The notes under the pieces are model-generated. The model was not told the DNA's origin. It made no database searches and saw only the letters and a list, made by a program, of their open reading frames with translations. From the NCBI GenBank assembly GCA_020726505.1, contig JAHLEZ010000016.1, positions 1,178,001-1,242,000 of the forward strand: DNA of 64,000 nt, read 5' to 3'. Shown here piece by piece: positions 45,668 to 59,165 of the stretch. How positions within the stretch are numbered: position 1 is the stretch's first letter; every line of letters begins with the position of its first letter. A program made the position numbers and the translations under genes. This stretch comes from Leptodontidium sp. MPI-SDFR-AT-0119. Its lineage: Eukaryota > Ascomycota > Leotiomycetes > Helotiales > Leptodontidiaceae.

Positions 45668-48600
45668 TTCTAAAGAAGTAACGAATAGTCCAATTAACTG
45701 CCGTAAGGTACTCTAAAAAGAAGTTAATTAAGATGTAAGAAAGTCTTAAAGTTATAAACGTAACGTCTGCGCGTAATATAATTATCGTATAAAGTACTAA
45801 GTTAACCTTCTCTTAATACTTCTTAATTTAAACTAAGGTTACTTGCCCTTGATTCTTTAATAGCTTAACTTAAAGTAGTAGAGTATTTAGGCAATTTCTA
45901 TCTACTAAGTTAAATCGCAAAGTAACTTTTTGAATATAAGTGTCGTATACTAAAAAGATAGTCTTCACTTAATAATCTCTAATAACACAAATACTTAAAA
46001 ACTACTTTATTAGTCCTCCTTTAGTAAGCTCGTATACCGTATTTAAGCCGTTAATAAAAGGTTAAACTTCTTTAAGAGTTAAAGCGTAATATAACACTTA
46101 AATATCGTTAATATAAAATTTAACAAAGACTAAACGTTACTCGTTTATGAAAATACAAGGCTCCTTCTTATAAGGGATTAACCTTAACTTTGATAAAGTT
46201 CTAGTAAAGTCTCTGTATTATAATACTAGCGAGTTTCTAAGTTTATAAAGCGCACGATTAACCTTTATTATTATGTCGTCTTATTTAAATCCGTTTAATA
46301 AGTAACAGCGTACGCGAGCACTTAATTCGCTTCGTTTGGCGTTAATAAAGGCGTTAATAACATTAAATTAGATTATCTCTAAATCAAATTAAGCTACTAT
46401 TATTATGGCGGTCCTAAAAGAATAAACAGCTAAGGTGGCCGTATATATTAAGAGAATTAACGTTTCGGGTTATAAATCCCCTTTAATAATAACTCGCGAG
46501 CGCTACTTAGTCAAATACCCTGAAGAATCGACTTTAGCGTGAAATACTCATTTCAATAGTATTAGTTATTTAATGGCGAAGCTTTATTTAACGACTCTTT
46601 AATAGTTACGTGATTCTAAGTTAGTGATTTCCTTAATTACGTCGGCTTAGAAGTGCTCTCTTAAAGAGTGATCCTTAAGGTTTCTTTAATTTAATAAGTC
46701 CTTTAGTAATTAGGATTAGTGTATTCGTAGGAGATTAATTAATTATCGAATTTCGATATTTTTAAGAACAGACACTGAGATAATAACGTAAATTACGCTT
46801 AAGTTTTTCCTGTTTCTTTATATTAATTCTTAACTAAGCCAAAAGGTTCCTAAAAAGTTCTTTAAATACTTACAGTTACTTAACGGGTTTAATAATTTCG
46901 TAATTAGCTCTTTAATAATTATTATATAAACACTTTGATTCGGTTTTATTATTTTACTATTAACTCGAGTTTTTCGACCGTCACTAGTTACTCGATCTTT
47001 TACCCTTTTCCTTCGTAAAGGTTTAAGTAAGTTATTGTTAATTAAGGCCAGAAGTAGTAAGTGTTACTTTATACTTAATTCTTCCCTTAAATCTAACAAA
47101 TTAAGATACTCTTTATACTTTATTACTTGAGGTAAAGCTTCCGATTACTTAAGACTAGTACCTTAAGTAAATGCTCCTCGATATTTAAGACTACGCTCTT
47201 AATTGTGTAGCCCTTAAGAATATATAATAACTTATAATATTAATTGGCGCTTAGCTCCTATATCTCTCTTAAAGTTTAATATATTATATAAGACATCTTT
47301 CCTAATTATGTTTCAAGATACTAATTATCTTAATTTATTAACTCGTTTTGAGACTTAATTAAGATACTTATAAGTAAAAAGTCTAATACTTTTCCTTAGT
47401 TATTTCACCCCCGAGTTTTTACTAACGAGTTCTATTAATCCTAATTTTTTTAAGGGGAGTATTAGTTACTTTACTCCTATAGTTAAATCGAGGTTACAAA
47501 CTTAGTAGTTTTTATAAAACTTATTACTTAGATCAGTTATTTCTTTTCTAAAGTGATACTTGTTATTGATTTTAGTATGTCGAGTGCGCTTAGTCGATTG
47601 ATTATATCGGTTTTAATGTCCTAAGGTTTCTTCTCTTTTTTTAGTATTTTAGTAAGATCTCTTAATATTAAGCGCGGCTAGTCGACCGCTTTTTCCACAT
47701 TTAGAAAGCTTAAATAAAAGAGGGATTCGTTAAAAGTAATATTCTAAGTCACTATTACACGCTATAATTGAGGTACCTAAACTTTGTATATATTAAACGA
47801 GACATATCTTACTAAGTATCTAAGGTGCGCTTTTAAATTGACTTTGAATACTCTCTTTTATTAAAAGGCTTCTCGGTCCTTAATTATAGGGTAGGCTTTA
47901 CAATTGTATACTTATATATTGCTTTAGTCAGGTCGTATATCGGTGGTGAGCTTTTAAATAAGCTTAGGGTCGTAGTACTAAAAGTATTACTTAAACTAGG
48001 CGTAGAAGATCTCATTTAAACTCTTAAAGCTTTTCTAAGTAGTTAAACTTATGTTATAAAGAGTAATTGCCGCTATAACTACTTTCGTCTAAAGCTCCTT
48101 TAGTAAGTTTACTGAAAGGCGCATCTTAATAGACTTTTCGATAATTTCCTTACTTACACGCTTAACTCCCTTATTAAGTTAGTGCGTATATAAAGGGTAC
48201 CCTTAATATTAATACTATTCTTTATACAATACTTTTCGTACTTAGTTAATCTATTAATTCTTATAACCGAGGTATCGTTGTCTTAGCGTATTTTGCAAAT
48301 CGAGAGTCCGAATTAACGTCTTATCTACGCCTTAAAAAGTTTAAGAGCTCCTAAGACAGCAATTAACCCTTTGTTTTTTAAGAGTTATTTATAGAATTTC
48401 TTATTATATTAGTTTTTAACTAATAAAAACTAACTGTTCTTATTAAATCTAATAGGAAAGTCGAATAAGTCCTAAGAAATATAATAAAAAGGCCGGGTAA
48501 CTGTTTTCTCTGAAGATCTTCGATTAACGACTTATTACGTAATAGCCAAAGAGCACTCTTTACACTTAATTTAAGTAGTGCCTAAGATTTCGACGTTACG

Positions 48601-50881
48601 CGTATTTTTGACCAAATTCTCTAACGCTTCCTTAAGTGCCCTGCCCGTAAGTGCCACAACTTAAAGTCGTTTAGCCACAGTCTTAAATATCGTTAGCTTA
48701 ATTAAAAGCCTCGCCGAATACTCCTTTAAAGCGTAAGGAATATTAAAAAAGTATAAGTTAAGCGAATTAGAGAGTTATAAGTAATTAAGGGGGCTAAAGA
48801 GTAATTGAAAGGCTTATATTCGAAGAAAGCTAAGTTAAACTATCGCTTTAATTACTTTAATATAATACTCTTTTTAACTAATTCTACGCGTAATATATAG
48901 TTTAACTTATTATATTAAACTTTAGCCTTTAATAAACGAGCTTCCGAAATGATATTAATATTAAATCCTTTAATAATAGTAACGTCGAAGTGTCTCATGT
49001 CTTTAGTATTTGGTCTATTAGAGCCATTAAGAGCACCCTTAAAAACACGAGTAACTTGACCCTTAACTATAAGGCTCGATGTTCCGGCTTTAATATTATC
49101 GTCGTTAATTAATTTAATAAAGGTTTTAGGCTATAATAAAGTAACTGAATTAACTAAATAAGTGGCAGCGCTATTATTAAGTAAAGTGCTCTTTGAAAGC
49201 GGGTGTCGATTTATATTAATAGTAGCGTAGATTCCTAAGGTAACGAGAGCTTTATTAAGTAACTCCGGACTAATTATATATACATTAATATTACCTAGAT
49301 ACTTCAGTAGCTTTAAGGCTTTTGCTAAGGTTATTGAAGAAGATAAGAAGTTTTCGGAGATTATTCCCTTAGTAATTTCCTTTATTATTACTTATTTTTA
49401 CCCATTTTTATTAATTACTCGTTTAAGGTTAGGAAACTCCTTTTTAAGCTTAATTTAGGTTTCTTTAATTTCCTTTATAAATAATAAGTTGTGTAGTTTA
49501 TCCCTAGTTAAGTCGTCGTAATAATATCGAAGTCTATAATACTTAATCGCTTTGTGTTAGTGAAAGCTTACCTTATAAGGGCAAGTGTTAATTAAGGTAT
49601 TTAGCGAAGAAGTCCTTAATATTAGTAGTATTCCTAAAGTATTTAATCTTCCTCTAAGTATAATATATAATTTAATTGTCTTATTTCTTTTAGTAGTCGT
49701 AAGAGACTCTTCATTGAGCGCTAATAATTAATTGACGTATTAAAGTAACGTGTACTTGTGAACAACCCTAAGAGTATTGTCTTTAAGGACCTTAGATAAT
49801 CGTTCGCGGGCTTATTTAAGTGCGAGCTTCTCTTGCACTACCTTAATAAAGTTAATAATCGCTAAGGGGCCATTAACGTTTAAAATATTATATAATAGAG
49901 CATCTTAGTAAGCTAATCGCCACTCTTAAATCCATACCTTAAGATTAACCCGTCTTGTTTTAACGATTTCAAGCTTCTCTTTATATTTAGCTTAAGCTAT
50001 AATAATATTACTTGTTTCTAAAGAAGCGTAGTTTATTTTTAATACCTTAAGAAGTATTTATAAAGTCCAAGATCGTGGATCGTTCGATTCGTCTGTTATC
50101 TTATCAAGTTACTCTTTTGCTCTTTGTTCCTCCTTAATTTCGTATTCCTAAATAGCACTCTAACAGATCGAAGGATTAATTGTCTCTTGAATCCACTTAT
50201 ATATTGCCTTATAAGCCTAAGCCTTTTCTAACTATTATACGTGTTTCATAGTATACTCCCTTATTAGGGTAATATATATTAAAGTAATTATAATAACGTT
50301 AGATAATGTAGGAGGTGTTGTACTTAGTTTATGTTCCTTAAGTTTAGGTACTCGTTAGTCTTTATCTCACTTTACTTATTCCCTAAAGTTAAAATCGAGA
50401 GCCTCCTTGTCTTATTATATATACCTTTACTTAGTCGATTGTTTGTGTTTAAGGCTCGTTTTTAAGGATATTTAGAGCGACTAGTAATTCTAGATTAATT
50501 AAAGTCTATACCTTGTGGAAGATATAAAAGGATTTAAAGGCTTAGTACTATAGAGTTTAAGTTTGCTTATTGTAGTTAAGCGGCGTTCGATTATTAAAAA
50601 AGGAGACAAAAGTTAAGTCTACTATAGTAAAGAGAGGGTTACTCTCGTAAGGCTTTAATAGATTTATTAAAGAGAAGAAGAGAATATTAAGTACGAGTAC
50701 TCGATTTATACTTTTCTAAAAAGGTTGAAGGGAAAATGGTAGTGTGAACTATACTTATTAATAAGTAGAAAGCGCCGACGTTGTTCATTACCTACTAATC
50801 TTATATTAATAGCTTTACTAAGATTTATAAAGTACAAAAGAAAGAATACTAACTTAATAGCTTCGTCATAGGGCTTATAAC
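45668..50881 (-). pseudogene. gag-protease-integrase-RT of Copia A
   Basis: Read right to left: gag with a decayed CCHC-like knuckle (CPYKVSFH near 49585), protease (RHPLSKSTLLNNSAATYLVN), then KTFIKLINDDNIKAGTSSLI, RRMRHFDVT-type linker, GAG-pre-integrase (LENLVKNTRNVEI near 48620), integrase, and RT (INERRLVFVKFYINDI near 46105; NQGQVTLV*IKKY near 45850; IRYFFRTR just before the C insertion). Stops are frequent and mostly TAA/TAG. The order PR-IN-RT-RH is diagnostic of Copia. Confidence 0.75.
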
Positions 50882-50982
50882 TGTAGTATAAAAGTGGAGT
50901 AGAGCCTTACGATCAACGTAGGTTGAATTAAAGTGATTAATTGTTTTAAATACATAAGTAAATCAGGGGAACACGTTGTTCC
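50882..50982 (-). repeat. Right LTR (5' LTR) of Copia A, first part
   Basis: TGTAGTATAAAAGTGG to GTTCC, interrupted by Gypsy B; the remaining 81 bp lie at 59171-59251. Both parts together are 182 bp, the length of the left LTR. Confidence 0.9.
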
Positions 50983-51284
50983 TGTTACGGCTGGCCAAAG
51001 GTTGATACGGCGAGTTGACTCAAGCTTTGTATTTAGACCTAAGGCTACGCTCAGAATCGAGAAGAAAAGACAAGGAGGGAAGGAGAGCTCTCCGTAAGGG
51101 AGGGCTCGAGTATATATATATAAAGGACCTTCCTAATAGGGCCTAGCGTAGTCGAGTGCCATTCACGTTAATATGTCGCAGGCTCGCTACCTAGTCTTCC
51201 CTATTAGGCTTAGCGCCGTCGCATAGCCAGCGATACTACGAGCCCGTGTCGGTTAGAATACAAGGCGTATCGTAAGTCGTAACA
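50983..51284 (-). repeat. Left LTR (3' LTR) of Gypsy B
   Basis: 302 bp; differs from its partner mostly by transitions of the TG to TA or CA to TA kind (for example GCTGGCC/GCTAGCC, GTTGATA/GTTAATA, ACTCAAG/ACTTAAG). Confidence 0.92.
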
Positions 51285-53920
51285 TTACCCCCCCCTCCTA
51301 AAAAACTGCGTCCGCGCAGTTGTAGCTATAACCGTGTCGTCCTCGAGGTCATTGTAGTCTTCGATACTAGCGTTATAAGCCTCTAGCCACTTTAGGAGAG
51401 CTCTTGGCGGGCCTTTAGCATTCGGATACTCTAAGTAGAACCTCTTAATTATATGCGGCGTTATTATAGCGTCGGAGCACGGGTATTACTTTAAGTCTTC
51501 GTCGGCGCCTAACCACTTAATACGGTAGAATAGCTTGTTCCGCATGACCTTAGAGCTAAAGATGCCTTTGATTTCCCACTTATCTTGCTTAAGTAGTAGC
51601 TGGATAAGTGCCGGCGTAGCTCTAGCTTGTCCCGGCAGGGGGTTATCAACGTACTTACGGAGCAAGTGCGAGTAGAAAACGGGGTAAATTAACTAATCCT
51701 CTAGTAGCTTAACTCTTTAGCTCTCTCCTTCCCTAGCGATTACCTTAATAAGGCCGTACTACTTATCGAATAACTTCCTTAAAGGTCGGTTAACGTTTTA
51801 GTTTCAAGTGTCGACTAATACTAAGTCGCTAACGTCCTAATCGACAGCGCGTCGTCTACGATTCGCTAGTCGTTTTATTCTCTCTTACTAGTCCTTTAAA
51901 GACGACTGTGCGACTTCTGTAACCTCCTTTATTCGTAAGGCTACTTATAAAGCCTCCTCGCGGTTAAGTCTCTCTATTATTATAGCCGGCGGCTCTAAGT
52001 TAACTAGGTCCTAGGAAGTCCTTAGCTTAACGCTATTAAGTAATTAAAAAGGAGATAGGCGGCCTAAGGACTTGTGCGGTAACGTTAGTTAAGCGATGTT
52101 TATAATTAGTAAGAGGTCGCTCTAATTGTCTTAGTAGTAATGGCAGAAAGGACGGAGCCGCTGTTTAATATATTAGTTTGTTACCTTTATTTAGCCGTCG
52201 ACGTTTAAGTTATATGTCGTAATTAACTTTACCTTAGTCCCGAGAATACAATAGTACTCCTTCTACAAGGAGGAGACGAACTAGGGCCCTCGGTCCGAGA
52301 CAATAGAGTCCGGCATGCCGAAGTGTCAAGTCTAATAGACAAGGAAGAGGATAACTATACTTTTCGCCGTAATTATATTATTATAAGGTATTAAGACTAG
52401 CTTTTTAGACAGGCGGTCGACAATAACTATAGCGAAGTTATAGCCGTGCTTGTCTAGTAGTAACTTCGTAAAGTCTATTATAAGGTATTAGTACGGCTAA
52501 GCAGGGATTAGTAGGGGGTATAGGAAACTAAGAGTCTTATCTCTACGAGCTTTTTGTCAGGAGTAACTACAGTTTGCCACGTATCGAGCTATGTCCGTAG
52601 TAAGGCCATTTTAATAGTATTTCTAACTTAGTAATGCCTTTATCTTTCCGATTCCCGCATATACTACTAAAGGTTAAGAATATACATGGCGAATAAGTGT
52701 CGTGCGAAGCTCCGGTAGTTCTAAGGGCACTTCTAGGCGGCCTTAAAAAAGTAACTTGTCGTTTATTAGCTCGTAATTTAACGACTACTCCCTAGCTTTT
52801 TGTCGGAGAGGCTTTAGCAAGGGAAACGACTTATTAGCCAGGAGTACTTAATTAATAATATCGTATTCCGCGATATTGTAAGTTACTATAAAGTTAAGGT
52901 CTAGCTCCTCCGCGGTAAGCGTCTCCGGGTCGATTAGCATTCCTGTATTAGGCTTAGGCTCCGGCTCTAGCTCTGGCTTTAGCTCGTCACGTGTCTCAAC
53001 ATTGTGATCCGAGATTATAGCCTCTACAAGTGCTAGGGGTATTATTTTTACGACATTAATATAAGCGTCTATAAGATCGACGACGGAGAGTTAAAGGTCG
53101 CCGGCGACTCGCAGGTTAATTTTATTAGTCGGAATTAGCTATTAGTTACAGATAGCCCGCTTACGTGCCTTTATAGCCGTGAGGTCCTAATCCCGTCGAG
53201 ATAAGGTATTAGCCAAAGTATTAGTCGTCCCGGTACAGTATATAATCGTAAAATAAAAGTCCGCAAAGAACTTAGCCTATTAAGCCTGCCTAGCCGTAAG
53301 GTCCTTAGTAGTTATAAAGTACTTTAGGACTTAGTGGTCTGTGTAAACAAGGACATTTTTTTAGGCACCTAAGAGCTCTAAGTAATACTACTTAAATAAC
53401 TAGAAAATCGCTAGTATCTCTTTGTCGTAGATCGAGTAGTTAAGCTCAAGGTCCGTTATAGTCTTAAAGAAGTATCTTATAGGGTGATAGGTGCCGTCTT
53501 CTTATAGTTAAGATAGAATCCTAGCGACGACTCCGTCGGAAGAGTCGATCTCTAGCCGTGTTTGTTTAATAAAGTCGTAGTGGCGAAGAACTAGCGTAAA
53601 CTAAAGGGCTTCCCGGAGAGTCTCTTAGGCGTTCTTATAAGCGTTATTAAAGACGAAGGGAACGTCCTTTTTAGTAAGTATCGTGAGGGGTCGTGTAATA
53701 CGACTATAGTCCTTAATAAACCGGCGATAAAAGTTATAGAAACTAAAGTAACTTTATATACTCTATATATTATCGGCGTACCGCTAGTCCTTAATCACAC
53801 TAATCTTCTTTAGGTCTACCTCTACACTATCGACGCTAATAATAAATCCTAAGAACCTCGTCTTTTATATACTAAACTCGGACTTCTTAATGTCGGCCTA
53901 GAGCCTGTGTGCTTATACTA

Positions 53921-55497
53921 AGGCGAGCCGATTTAAAAACCGTCCATTTTGATTTATACAGTAGCCGAGCAAATTTATAAGCATCCCCCACTAAAATTTC
54001 TGCCCCGCGTCACAATTTTTAATGTCTTTCTTTCAAATTAGTATAATAGGGAAACACGCCACTGACATTAATAAAGTTGTCTTTTTAACTCACTTATAAT
54101 ACGTTCACTAAGCTAAAGCTGCTCGGAAAGCTGGTTTAATTAAGTCAACTACAATAGATATTAAGAATACTTCCGCTAAAGTGCTTATTCGATACGACGA
54201 GTAAGGCCTTCCTCCTCTAACGATTTAATAACAAGTAGAAGAAATACGACGGAAAGCCGGTAGCGGAGTAAAGCCAAAGATCTCTGACGAAGAGATTTCG
54301 AATCTCTTAGAAGCTTGTACGTTAAATAAGAAACAGCGAAAGAAGCTGTGGCATATTATTACGATAGAAGAGAGCCTTTTTGATTTCCACCATAGTATAA
54401 TTAAGAAGAAATTAAGAGCTCGTGGCCTCCGTAAATTAAAATCGACAAAGAAACTTAATCTTACGGAGCTTTAAAAACGCTAACGATATAAGATTACTCT
54501 CTCACGGAAAGATTAGGGAATTAAAGAGTAACAAAAGGTTATTTTCTTAGACGAGGCTTTAATTATCGTCTTAGTAAAACGTGGAATATAAAGGATTTCT
54601 CGATTAGAAGGGGATGTAGAACGATATTATCTTGATTATATTAAACGGCAGTATAACAACTACTTAGAAGTAATGTTTTAGAGATACTTCACGTACGACT
54701 ATAAAGGCCCTTATTATATTTACTACCTCGAAACTAATTAGTAAAAGGAAGATAACTAAAAGCGAATAGACTAAATTAATAATAAAGAATAAGAAGCTAA
54801 ATGCCGCGAGTTATTTAATACACAAGAAAGAGAAAAGGAAAAGAAGTGAGATACGTTAAAGTAGAAATAACTAAAGAAGAGAGCTTCGTAGAAAGTCTAC
54901 TAAGAGTCGTATAAATTCAAAAAAGGGCCGTCTCGTGGAGAAGTTAATAACTTGCGTTATACTTACGAAGTACTTAAGCCTTATTTAATTCCTTTCTAAA
55001 AAGAGCTTATAGTCTAACGTCACGATCTTAATACTTTTAAAAGCAATTAACTTTTATATCTTTTTTAACAAGATAGTACTCCTTTACACTTAAGTAAATA
55101 GACTTAGCAAAAGCTTAAGAAAGTAGGCATTCCTTTATTAGAGTATATTAGTAACTCTACTAATATAAACGCAATTAAAGGAGTTTAAATACTAATCCGA
55201 ATAGTAATTACAAGAGATTAGAATACTCTTTATACTATAAAATAGACCGAAAGAGCGTAGAAAGTAAAGTGGTATAATTTCCCTTAAGAGAGAATTCAGG
55301 CATTAGTTATTAGGCAAGTAGCTATTAATACTCTCATTTTAGAATGTAAAGGTAGAAACGAGTTTCATAATTAATACTTCAATTTAATAAAAATTATTAT
55401 AATAAAGTAAGTATCTTTAGTGTTCTAGATTTTAGTGTTCTTGAGCTCGCGTGTTGAGCTAATCGGCAAAATGGACGGATTTCAAATCGGCTCGCCT
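53921..55497 (+). mobile_element. Tc1/mariner element nested in the RT of Gypsy B
   Basis: Inverted termini AGGCGAGCCGATTTAAAAAC (53921) and, read inward from 55497, AGGCGAGCCGATTTGAAATC, both followed by CGTCCATTTTG. TA flanks the left end; the right flank reads TC, so the TA duplication is not clean. 1577 bp, the size of a complete Tc1/mariner. Encodes one plus-strand transposase relic. Confidence 0.82.
54010..55380 (+). pseudogene. Tc1/mariner transposase, RIP-damaged
   Basis: Helix-turn-helix region near 54120-54420 (EISNLLEACTLNKKQRKKLW; then IIKKKLRARGLRKLKSTKKL), first catalytic Asp in VIFLDEA (54545), second in the position of 'EDNAP..H' read as QQDSTPLHL near 55070, third region NSTNINAI near 55150 where the family has NSPDLNPIE. 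Here the Glu-equivalent site reads Lys or is displaced. At least ten stops. It lies opposite in orientation to element B. Confidence 0.7.
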
Positions 55498-57230
55498 TCG
55501 TAGTATTACTATGACTTTCTTAATATAAACCTTATACTCTTCTAGAGTAAACGAATATATAAGGATATTGTCTATATAAGCCGCGCAGAAGTCGTCGAGG
55601 TGTTCTATAAGGATATTATTAATAAACCGCTAGAAAGTCGCTGGTTTATTAGTAAGGCCAAAGGGAAGGACCTTATACTTATATGTATTATATTAAGTGC
55701 GGAAGGTCGTATAGTCTTCGCTCTCGGGGGACATATAAATACAATAGAAAGCTTATTAAATATCAAGCTTTATAAAGACCTTTGCCTTATAAATACGTGT
55801 TATTATCTTATCGATTAGTAGAATCGGGTACGGGTCCTTCTGCGACAAGGTATTTAGCTTCCGGTAGTCGACGCATAGCCGGAGACTGCTATCGGCCTTC
55901 TTAGTAAAGAGAATAGGGGCCGCGTAAGGTGCGCTAGAAGGCTTAATAAAGCCTTTATGTAAGTTATTAATAATATACCGCTTAGTTTCTAATAGCTATT
56001 CTTTAATTATACGCTGGAGAGGTTTAAAGAATAAGTCGTTCTCCTTAATAAGCTCGATTTAGTAGTCTACGCCCTAGCGATACGTTAGTAACTCGTCTAA
56101 GGCTCGCCGGGAGAAGAGAGGAGTATACTCTTAATACTCCGCCAGGAGCTTCTTACTTACTAACTCGTTATCTTGCGCGTACTTAGCCTTTAGGGCCTCC
56201 TTTAGGGTTAAGTCTCTATTTATCGATGCGAGCTCGACGCTTAGTTAGTTTAAGGCCTCTCGCCGGCGACAAGTCAACTCTTAGTCGATCTTATATACTA
56301 ATATTATAAAGGTTTTTACCTTATTCCTTTTAGATTTCCTAGCTCAGAGGTACGTCGTAGACATTACCGCTACCGATATAAAGAAAATCTCTATAGTAAG
56401 CGCCTTTAGCTAGTAATTCGCTAGGGAGGCTCTATAAGTTCTCCCGTCCTTAAGTAGTAATCCCGGATCACGGGATATTAAAGGGTTTAATTAATCCTTT
56501 ATAACACGTAAGCGCTCCTTAACCTCTCTAGCGAAACTCGAGGGTCGAGTCAGTGAGACGTTAGCGATAAGTCGTATAAAGACCTTTGTCTTAGGGGAAT
56601 CGTCGAGCGCCGCGAGCCTAGCTTACCTCCGGCGGTAGTTATTTATATCTATGAAAGTATCCCTCTGTTCTGTATCGAGCTAGTGAGACTTAACGATTAG
56701 CTTGTCGGAACAGTTAATATTAACGAAGACTCGTTAGTTAAAGTACGGCTAAACGAGTATATTTAATAACTATTTTAGTCGATTACGGTTTTTAATATAC
56801 GACTACTTTAAGTCGTAATACTTTAGGAACTTCCGACTAATTAGGACGTCGGTGTTTCCTAGGTTAGTCACTAGAAAGGGGAAGTTGATTCGCCGGCGGT
56901 CGATTATTAAGGTAAGTAAGACGGCCGTGTCTATCGGCTTGCCTTTCTTACTATTATAACTAATTAAAACTATTAGCTAAGGGAGAAATATAAAGGAAAT
57001 ATTAAATTACTTGACGAGTTAATATACGAAAGAGGTTTTAATAATACTGAAAATATTAGCTCTGTTATTAATATATATAAGTGTCTTAGTAAAGAATCTA
57101 TTCCTTCTTAGTTTAATACTAATTAAGAATTGTTGTCCTTTAATAAGAGCACAGAAATTAAATATTAAGTCCTTTTATAAGTTGTGGCCTATGCCGAGGT
57201 GTAAGTCTTTACTACGGCCTAGGAGTTTTT

Positions 57231-58637
57231 TAATAACTCGTTAGTCTTTAGATCCTCGCCGACGACTAACTAGGAAATTGACTTGTCGAGAGCTTAGTCT
57301 TTACGGCGCTTAGGACAGTCGCTAGCCTAATAGCCGGTCTTATTATAGTAGAGACAAGTGTCAGAAGAGACGTCCCTAGGTGTAAGAGGAGGTACAGGGG
57401 ACTTAGGTCGGCGCAGGACGGGCGAGGGAGAGGGCGTACGCTGGCGGGCATCCGACGGTAGTCTTGGAGTCGGAGTCGAGGTCGGGGGTCTTCTTGCCGT
57501 AGTAGCCGGCGCAGGGGAGGTAACACGCTAGTTCTCCTTCTTTAAGATGCCGCGCGAGTCGTTAGTGTTAAAGGTTACGTTAAACTGAGCTTTGCGGGTC
57601 GAGGCGGCCTCTTCTAAAGTAATATTACGGCTTTCCCGGTCTATAATAGCCAGGAACTTATTAAGAGTAATATAATTACTGTTCATCTTGTACTTTTCGA
57701 TGCAAATTATGCGTTTAAGGGTTAGAGATACCTTCTTACACATATCCTCGAACCAGCGGGTGCGGGCGATCTTGCCTATAACAGCGTATAACGTGAATTT
57801 GACCCGGAACTCGTTATACGTTATATTTCCTATAGTAAGTTAGTTATAGAGTCTCTTAACAACTTAGACGCGGTTATAGTCGAAGAATCGCTAGTCTAGC
57901 GCCTTTAATACGTCGGCTGCTGTATTAAAGGTTCCGGCATAGTCGGGATTTATATATTAAAAGATAATAGTCTTAGCTTCGCTAGCGGTATACTAAAAGT
58001 AAGCCTTAACCTAAGATATCTTATTCTTAAAGTTACTAAAGTACTCTTCTAGGAATAGCTTTATTTCTATCTTTTAGGCATTGTATTTAATATCTCCCTT
58101 ATAGTCATTAAAGGGGAATTAGGGGTACTTGACTTTAAAAGGCTTTACCGCTTAGATCGACATATCTAGCTTCGGCAGGTAATAGTCGGCGGTTGGCTAG
58201 AGATCGGCTATAAGAGTAAGTGTTAACTAGTCGGAAGAAGGGGAAGGAGTGCGAGTCTCTTGACGAGGGTTATTAATAGTATATTAGGTAAGAGCTTGTG
58301 TAACCGCAGCGGCGATAACAGAGCTTATAAAGTCCTTAATTAGCTGATCCACTCTGGCTTACTAAGCGGGGGTAAGGCCCTCTATGTTAGTAGGCTCCGG
58401 CGATGCGTCGAAGAAGCTCTAGGGTTTGTCCTCCGAGTCTGAGTCGAATCTGTTAAAGCTCTCTAGCTCTTCTAAAAGAGTCTCGACTAAAGGGATAAAG
58501 GTAGTGTTAGTAAAGCCTAGCCGTATAGGGGCGCTCCTTTCTCTGGAGCTTCGCCGACGAGGGGGAGAGACCGGTAAAGGTGGTAAGGTGGGGTTAAGGG
58601 GTGTTTGAGGTTATTAATCGATTTATTAATCAGACAT
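57231..58637 (-). pseudogene. gag of Gypsy B with zinc knuckle
   Basis: ATG at 58637 (minus). A Pro/Ser-rich start (LNPTLPPLPVSPPRRR), then FFDASPEPTNIEGLTP, FNDYKGDIKYNA, FLEEYFSNFKNKIS, YNEFRVKFTLYAVIGKIART, then 72 codons free of stops (57743-57528: MCKKVSLTLKRIICIEKYKM ...), a Pro-rich linker and a decayed CCHC knuckle CLYYNKTGY*ASDC near 57350 (second Cys to Tyr, His to Tyr, Gln to stop, all C-to-T type changes on the coding strand or its complement). The order matches fungal Gypsy gag. Confidence 0.8.
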
Positions 58638-58863
58638 ACGTTCGAAACAGCGGCGCGCGTCAAGTTACGGCAAGGCAAGTTAATCGCGAGAGAATATCTA
58701 GCTTTCTCTAGGACAGTCTATTACGAGGGCAGAGAGGTACTTATCTGTCGAATAGGCTAAGGTGTTAAGGCTCGTTATTAACTTATTATAAGGGCAAGTC
58801 AATAAGGCGCAAGACCGGGTGAGATATAACGCTTTATAGCGAAGGGGTATTAGTCTTTTCTTA

Positions 58864-59165
58864 TGTTACGGCTAGCCAAAGGTTAATACGGCGAGTTGAC
58901 TTAAGCTTTGTATTTAGACCTAAGGCTACGCTCAAAATCGAGAAGAAAAGACAAGGAGGGAAGGAGAGCTCTCTATAAGGGAGGGCTCGAGTATATATAT
59001 ATAAAGGACTCTCCTAATAGGGCCTAGCGTAGTCGAGTGCTATTCACGTTAACATGTCGTAGGCTCGCCACTTAGTCTTCCCTATTAGGCTTAGCGCCGT
59101 CGCATAGCCAGCGATGCTACGAGCCCGTGTCGGTTAGAATACGAGGCGCATCGTAGGTCGTAACA
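58864..59165 (-). repeat. Right LTR (5' LTR) of Gypsy B
   Basis: 302 bp, partner of 50983-51284; followed by the second GTTCC and the rest of the Copia A LTR. Confidence 0.92.

Larger units (their letters stand above)
51300..57230 (-). pseudogene. pol of Gypsy B (protease/RT/RNase H/integrase/chromodomain-like)
   Basis: Right to left: RT with LIEHLDDFCAAYIDNILIYS (YIDD to YIDN) near 55560; after the mariner insertion, ADIKKSEFNI and FLGFIISVDSVEVD near 53870, [17 protein letters not shown], RNase H (EIDSSDGVVARILSQL; SIYDKEILAIF; YTDHKVLKYFITTKDLTARQ near 53330), linker, integrase region (52800-51700, poorly readable), and at 51570-51310 a chromodomain-like end: WEIKGIFSSKVMRNKLFYRI, KWLGADEDLK*YPCSDA, KGPPRALLKWLEAYN. 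Stops at former Gln and Trp codons and D to N changes fit RIP on both strands. Confidence 0.8.
50983..59165 (-). mobile_element. Ty3/Gypsy element B (minus strand), full length, 8183 bp with nested mariner
   Basis: TSD GTTCC at 50978-50982 and 59166-59170. Two 302-bp LTRs (50983-51284, 58864-59165) begin TGTTAC and end GTAACA. The C-rich tract TTACCCCCCCCTCC just right of the left LTR is the PPT of a minus-strand element. Gag, RT, RNase H, integrase and a chromodomain-like tail are present but full of stops. A mariner element interrupts the RT. Confidence 0.92.

Noticed and set aside
57266..57526. 86-codon minus-strand frame in Gypsy B
   Set aside because: Out of frame with gag; the gag frame shows the zinc knuckle and Pro-rich linker in the same DNA.
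58426..58608. 60-codon plus-strand frame in Gypsy B
   Set aside because: Antisense shadow of the Pro/Ser-rich gag N-terminus.
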